Origin: Oscillospiraceae bacterium
GTDB taxonomy: Bacteria > Bacillota > Clostridia > Oscillospirales > Oscillospiraceae
DNA: 33,645 nt
Direction of reading: 5' to 3'
Assembly (NCBI GenBank): GCA_029257695.1
Contig: JARIAU010000094.1
Location: forward strand, 1 to 33,645
This document shows positions 30,429-33,645 of the stretch, piece by piece. How positions within the stretch are numbered: position 1 is the first letter of the stretch; each line of letters opens with the position of its first letter. Below the pieces are notes generated by a model. It was not told where the DNA came from. It made no database searches and was given only the letters and a program-made list of their open reading frames with translations. The position numbers were made by a program, and so were the translations under genes.

Positions 30429-30907
30429 TGGAGCGCATCGACCGTATTGTAAACCATCCGGTGTTCCGCCGGGAAGTGGATGCGCTGCATACACTGGAAG
30501 CTGACCGTATCTTCTGCGGACACGAAATGGGGCATCTTCTGGATGTGGCCCGGCTCATGTGGATTTTTCGTTTGGAGGAAGGGCAGAGTGTTTCGAAAGA
30601 ACTGGTGTATGCGGCGGCATTGCTGCATGACATCGGTCGGGCGGAACAATATCGGAGCGGGACCCATCACGCAAAAGCGGGTGCGGAGCTTAGTGAGGTC
30701 ATTTTGTGTGAGTGCGGATTCTCCGGCGAGGAGATAGACCAAATCCGGACAGCCATTCTGGGACACAGTGGCGCCGGGAGCAGCATGACTCCGCTGGGAC
30801 GGCTGCTGTATCGTGCGGATAAGCAAAGCAGGCCGTGTTATGCGTGTCCGGCGGCGGCAGAATGCAACTGGCCCGTCGAAAAAAAGAATGTATCATTGGA
30901 GTATTGA
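30428..30907 (+). CDS. HD-domain phosphohydrolase in the folate operon
   Basis: The product has 159 residues. The HD metal site is visible: H36 in GHEMGHLLDVAR, H67-D68 in AALLHDIGRAEQY, H80/H81 in GTHHAKAGAEL, H113 in AILGHS and D131 in LYRADKQSR. A Cys motif near the C-terminus, C137-YAC140 and C146, may bind a second metal. ATG overlaps the folE stop (TAATG), so translation is coupled. It sits between folE and folP, exactly where the pyrophosphate/phosphate removal step of the pathway is needed, and no Nudix gene is present. The methanogen enzyme MptB is a precedent for an HD hydrolase acting on a pterin phosphate. The role here is inferred; nucleotide hydrolysis is an alternative. Confidence 0.85.
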   Translation: MERIDRIVNHPVFRREVDALHTLEADRIFCGHEMGHLLDVARLMWIFRLEEGQSVSKELVYAAALLHDIGRAEQYRSGTHHAKAGAELSEVILCECGFSGEEIDQIRTAILGHSGAGSSMTPLGRLLYRADKQSRPCYACPAAAECNWPVEKKNVSLEY

Positions 30908-30911
30908 TTCT

Positions 30912-31730
30912 ATGAAGATTGGAAACAAAGAATTTAAGACCAGCGGACACACCTATGTCATGGGTATTTTGAATGTCACTCCGGACTCTTTCTCGGATGG
31001 CGGCAAGTATGATCGTCTGGATCAGGCTCTCTATCATGTGGAGGAGATGCTGGCAGAAGGTGTGGATGTGGTGGATATTGGAGGGGAATCCACCCGCCCT
31101 GGATTTACCGTGCTGCCGGCGGAGGCGGAAATGGAACGGGTCTGCCCAGTAATTGAGGCGGTCAAGCAGCGTTTTGATGTGCCTGTGTCGCTGGATACCT
31201 ATAAAGGTGTGGTGGCAGAGGCGGGTATCCGAGTTGGTGCGGACATGATCAATGATATCTGGGGTCTGAAACACGATGACCGTATGGCACAGGTGATTGC
31301 ACAGTCCAAGCTGCCCTGCTGCCTGATGCACAATCGGGACAATAAAGAGTACGATGACCTGATGGATGGTGTTCGTTCCGATCTGGCTGAAACACTGGCA
31401 CTGGCCGATGCGGCAGGGATTGCCCGGGATCAGATCATTCTGGATCCGGGTGTAGGCTTTGGAAAGACATACGAGCATAATCTGGAGGTCATTCGCCGCT
31501 TGGGTGACCTGCATTGCTTTGATCTTCCGCTGCTGCTGGGCACCAGTCGCAAATCGGTCATTGGGCTGACGCTGGATCTTCCGGCCGATCAGCGAGTGGA
31601 AGGGACTTTGGTTACCACCGTGCAGGCAGTGCTGACGGATTGTATGTTTGTCCGGGTGCATGATGTGGCGGCAAATGTGCGTGCCATCCGCATGGCAGAA
31701 GCAATTTATGGGGAGACCCGCCATGGATGA
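30912..31730 (+). CDS. folP: Dihydropteroate synthase
   Basis: The 272-residue TIM-barrel enzyme joins p-aminobenzoate to 6-hydroxymethyl-dihydropterin diphosphate and is the sulfonamide target. The motifs run in order: VMGILNVTPDSFSDGG (about 17-32), DIGGESTRPGF (about 57-67), SLDTYK, MINDIWG, CLMHNRD, ILDPGVGFGKT and LGTSRKS. The start is ATG 30912, four bases after the HD stop; GGAG lies 11 bases upstream. The open frame runs further upstream into the HD gene, but the family register supports this start. It overlaps the folB-folK start by eight bases. Confidence 0.96.
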   Translation: MKIGNKEFKTSGHTYVMGILNVTPDSFSDGGKYDRLDQALYHVEEMLAEGVDVVDIGGESTRPGFTVLPAEAEMERVCPVIEAVKQRFDVPVSLDTYKGVVAEAGIRVGADMINDIWGLKHDDRMAQVIAQSKLPCCLMHNRDNKEYDDLMDGVRSDLAETLALADAAGIARDQIILDPGVGFGKTYEHNLEVIRRLGDLHCFDLPLLLGTSRKSVIGLTLDLPADQRVEGTLVTTVQAVLTDCMFVRVHDVAANVRAIRMAEAIYGETRHG

Positions 31731-32544
31731 AATTAAAATCGACGGTCTGTCCTTTTTTGCTCATCACGGAGTATTCGATTTTGAAACGAAAAACGGACAG
31801 CGCTTTGTACTTTCGGCGGTGTTGGAGTGTGACACACGCAAAGCTGGCCGGACGGATGATTTGACTTGCAGTACCAGTTATGCGGAAGTGGCAGAGTTTC
31901 TGGTGCAGTTTCTGACGGAGCACACCTTTTTGCTGTTGGAAGCGGCGGTAGAACAGGCTTGCGATGCATTGCTGAAACGGTTTCCACGGATTCGTGCGGT
32001 GGAGCTGGAGTTGAAAAAGCCGGACGCACCGATTGCGCTGGAGTTTGAGTCTGTGTCGGTGCGGATCCGCCGGGAATGGCACCGGGCCTATGTGGCATTG
32101 GGCAGCAATTTGGGGGAGAAAGAAGCCTACCTTCGTGGGGCGCTGGATGGACTGCACCGAGACGATACCCGAGTGACGGCGGTTTCTGATTTTTTGATCA
32201 CACCACCTTACGGCGGTGTGGAACAGGACGATTTCCTAAATGCAGTCTGTGCGGTGGAAACACTGCGCACCCCGGAAGAGCTGTTGGAACTGCTGCATAC
32301 GCTGGAGGCCGAGGCAAACCGGGAGCGGACGATCCACTGGGGGCCTCGCACATTGGATTTGGATATCCTGTTTTATGATGACTTGATCCTCTATACGGAG
32401 CCGCTGAAGATTCCCCATATGGATATGCAGAATCGGGATTTTGTGCTCCGCCCGCTGGCGCAGATTGCACCTTATGTCATGCACCCTGTGCTGGGGAAGT
32501 CGGTGTTGCAGCTTTGGAAGGAGTTGAACGCAGAATGGAATTGA
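31723..32544 (+). CDS. folK: Bifunctional dihydroneopterin aldolase / HPPK (FolB-FolK fusion)
   Basis: The product has 273 residues with two enzymes in one chain. Residues 1-118 are dihydroneopterin aldolase: IDGLSFFAHHGVFDFE with E21, and K98/K99 in ELELKKPDAP. Residues 121-273 are the pyrophosphokinase: AYVALGSNLGEKE, NAVCAVET, then WGPRTLDLDILFYDD with metal-binding D212 and D214, and PHMDMQNRDFVLRPLAQIAP. It converts dihydroneopterin to 6-hydroxymethyl-dihydropterin and activates it with ATP for FolP. GGGGAG lies eight bases before ATG. It overlaps folP by eight bases and folA by ten. The fusion is common in Firmicutes. Confidence 0.95.
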   Translation: MDEIKIDGLSFFAHHGVFDFETKNGQRFVLSAVLECDTRKAGRTDDLTCSTSYAEVAEFLVQFLTEHTFLLLEAAVEQACDALLKRFPRIRAVELELKKPDAPIALEFESVSVRIRREWHRAYVALGSNLGEKEAYLRGALDGLHRDDTRVTAVSDFLITPPYGGVEQDDFLNAVCAVETLRTPEELLELLHTLEAEANRERTIHWGPRTLDLDILFYDDLILYTEPLKIPHMDMQNRDFVLRPLAQIAPYVMHPVLGKSVLQLWKELNAEWN

Positions 32545-33005
32545 TTGTAGCGGTGGACCGCAACTGGGCCATTGGTAAAAAAGGGCATTTGCTCTTTTCT
32601 ATTCCGGATGATATGAGGCATTTCCGGGAATTGACACTGGGCCGAGCGATTGTGTATGGACGGGAGACCATGAAGACTTTTCCGGAGGGAAAGCCTCTGC
32701 CGGGGCGACTGAACTATGTGCTGACACATCATCCGGAAACTTTGCCGGAAGGCTGTGTGGGCATTTCTTCTGTGGATGAGATTCCACAAGATGAAACGCT
32801 GTTTGTCGTGGGTGGCGGCTCGGTTTATGAGCAGCTGCTGCCGGAGTGTATGGTGGCTCATGTGACATTTGTGGACATGGAAGGCGGCGGCGATGTGTTT
32901 TTCCGGGATTTGAATGCCTCGGATGATTGGGTCTTGATCTGGAAGTCGGAAACCATGCGGCATGAAAACTTGACCTACCGTTTTTGTACCTATGTGCGAA
33001 TGTAA
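32535..33005 (+). CDS. folA: Dihydrofolate reductase
   Basis: The 156-residue enzyme reduces dihydrofolate to tetrahydrofolate with NADPH and is the trimethoprim target. Visible are VAVDRNWAIGKKGHLLFSIP, catalytic acid D26 in PDDMRHF, IVYGRETMKTFP, the glycine pair of FVVGGGSVYEQLLP and a C-terminal FCTYVR strand. The position of E. coli W22 is Phe (F21). The ATG lies inside the 3' end of folK, with AAGGAG about 11 bases upstream; an in-frame TTG seven codons earlier is less likely. It is the last recognised gene of the folate operon. Confidence 0.94.
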   Translation: MELIVAVDRNWAIGKKGHLLFSIPDDMRHFRELTLGRAIVYGRETMKTFPEGKPLPGRLNYVLTHHPETLPEGCVGISSVDEIPQDETLFVVGGGSVYEQLLPECMVAHVTFVDMEGGGDVFFRDLNASDDWVLIWKSETMRHENLTYRFCTYVRM

Positions 33006-33016
33006 AGGAGAATAAC

Positions 33017-33645
33017 ATGGCAAACAATAAGAAATCCGGGCGAGTCAAAGGCGTCTTGATCAGCCTTCTGGTCACCTTCGTTTTTGGGTTCCTCTACTTT
33101 TATGTTACGCTTCCGGCGCTGAATCCTCAGGCACAGGAATTTTGGGCATTTCTGATTCTGCTGATTCTGGTGTTTACGGTCTGCTCTCTGCTGACTTCGG
33201 GTGCGCAGATTCAGGATGTAAAGGACATCGGCAGTGTTCTGAAGGCAAAATGTAAAATACCGCTGATTTTGCTCATCGGTATTGTGCTGCTTACTGTGGT
33301 CGGAGCGGTCATTTCTATGCCGGTGTTCCATTCGAAGTCGTATTATAATTTGCTGGATGTGCAAAACGGAGATTTTGGCGAAGATGTGGCAGAAATTTCC
33401 TATAATAAAATCCCTATGTTGGACAAGGATTCCAGTGTTCAACTGGGGCGCCGAGCACTGGGTTCCATCAGTGAAAATAGCAATTTGGTGTCTCAGTTTG
33501 AAGTGGCTGACCATCTGTATTCTCAAATCAATGTGCAGAACCAGCCCGTCCGCGTGGCTCCGCTGATGTATGGCAACCTCATTAAATGGTTGAACAACCG
33601 AGGGGAGGGCCTGCCTGGATATATTCAGGTAAATATGGTGACGCA
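33017..33645 (+). CDS. Membrane protein of unknown function (3' end outside the window)
   Basis: An ATG preceded by AAAGGAG (spacing about 7) opens a frame that stays open to the window end, at least 209 residues. It begins MANNKKSGRVKG, with a helix at about 12-33, a second at about 43-60 and a third at about 83-103. A non-membrane segment follows, containing YYNLLDVQNGDFGEDVAEI, IPMLDKDSSVQLGRRALG and YIQVNMVT. I do not recognise the family with certainty. It follows folA by 11 bases and could be transcribed with the folate operon, but it need not be related. Only the N-terminal part can be described. Confidence 0.8.
   Translation, partial: MANNKKSGRVKGVLISLLVTFVFGFLYFYVTLPALNPQAQEFWAFLILLILVFTVCSLLTSGAQIQDVKDIGSVLKAKCKIPLILLIGIVLLTVVGAVISMPVFHSKSYYNLLDVQNGDFGEDVAEISYNKIPMLDKDSSVQLGRRALGSISENSNLVSQFEVADHLYSQINVQNQPVRVAPLMYGNLIKWLNNRGEGLPGYIQVNMVT

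Overview
The window looks like chromosomal DNA of a Gram-positive anaerobe of class Clostridia, most likely a gut Oscillospiraceae/Ruminococcaceae-type genome. This rests on strong AGGAGG-type ribosome sites, sigma-A promoters of TTGACA-17-TATAAT type, tRNA genes that encode their own CCA ends, LCP and choline-binding-repeat wall proteins, DUF1540, PadR-DUF1700-DUF4097 and paired half-size ABC transporters. The taxon is inferred from gene content only. No insertion sequence, prophage, CRISPR array or rRNA was seen.

Layout. 1-2.25 kb: the end of one MATE exporter, an unidentified 78-residue ORF and a complete MATE exporter. 2.3-3.9 kb: CCA-adding enzyme, converging on a 59-residue Cys-rich DUF1540 protein. 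4.07-4.7 kb: a five-tRNA operon (Gly, Arg, His, Gln, Lys), then cysK with its own promoter. 5.8-10.4 kb: two secreted surface proteins, an SH3/glucosaminidase/choline-binding-repeat autolysin and a membrane-anchored cohesin protein, each with a cadherin-like domain. 10.5-14.8 kb: a CtpE-like P-type ATPase followed by an LCP wall-polymer transferase. 14.9-17 kb: a Na/Pi cotransporter behind an 11-bp-phased TGTAAA array that resembles a PhoP box.

17.1-25.7 kb holds two tandem paralogous modules, each TetR + ABC half-transporter + ABC half-transporter. Both tetR promoters carry the same ATAAC-GGT-GTTAT operator, and both ABC pairs are preceded by a GTTAG-N6-CTAAC palindrome. This is the most interesting regulatory structure in the window. 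25.8-26.3 kb: a low-molecular-weight tyrosine phosphatase. 26.4-28.2 kb (minus strand): PadR, DUF1700 and DUF4097, with a perfect palindrome covering the promoter. 28.2-29.8 kb (minus strand): threonine aldolase and glyoxalase I.

29.8-33.0 kb is a compact folate operon: folE, an HD-domain hydrolase, folP, a folB-folK fusion and folA. It has no visible Nudix pyrophosphatase, so the HD protein is a candidate for the missing dihydroneopterin-triphosphate dephosphorylation step. A membrane protein of unknown function begins after folA and runs off the window.
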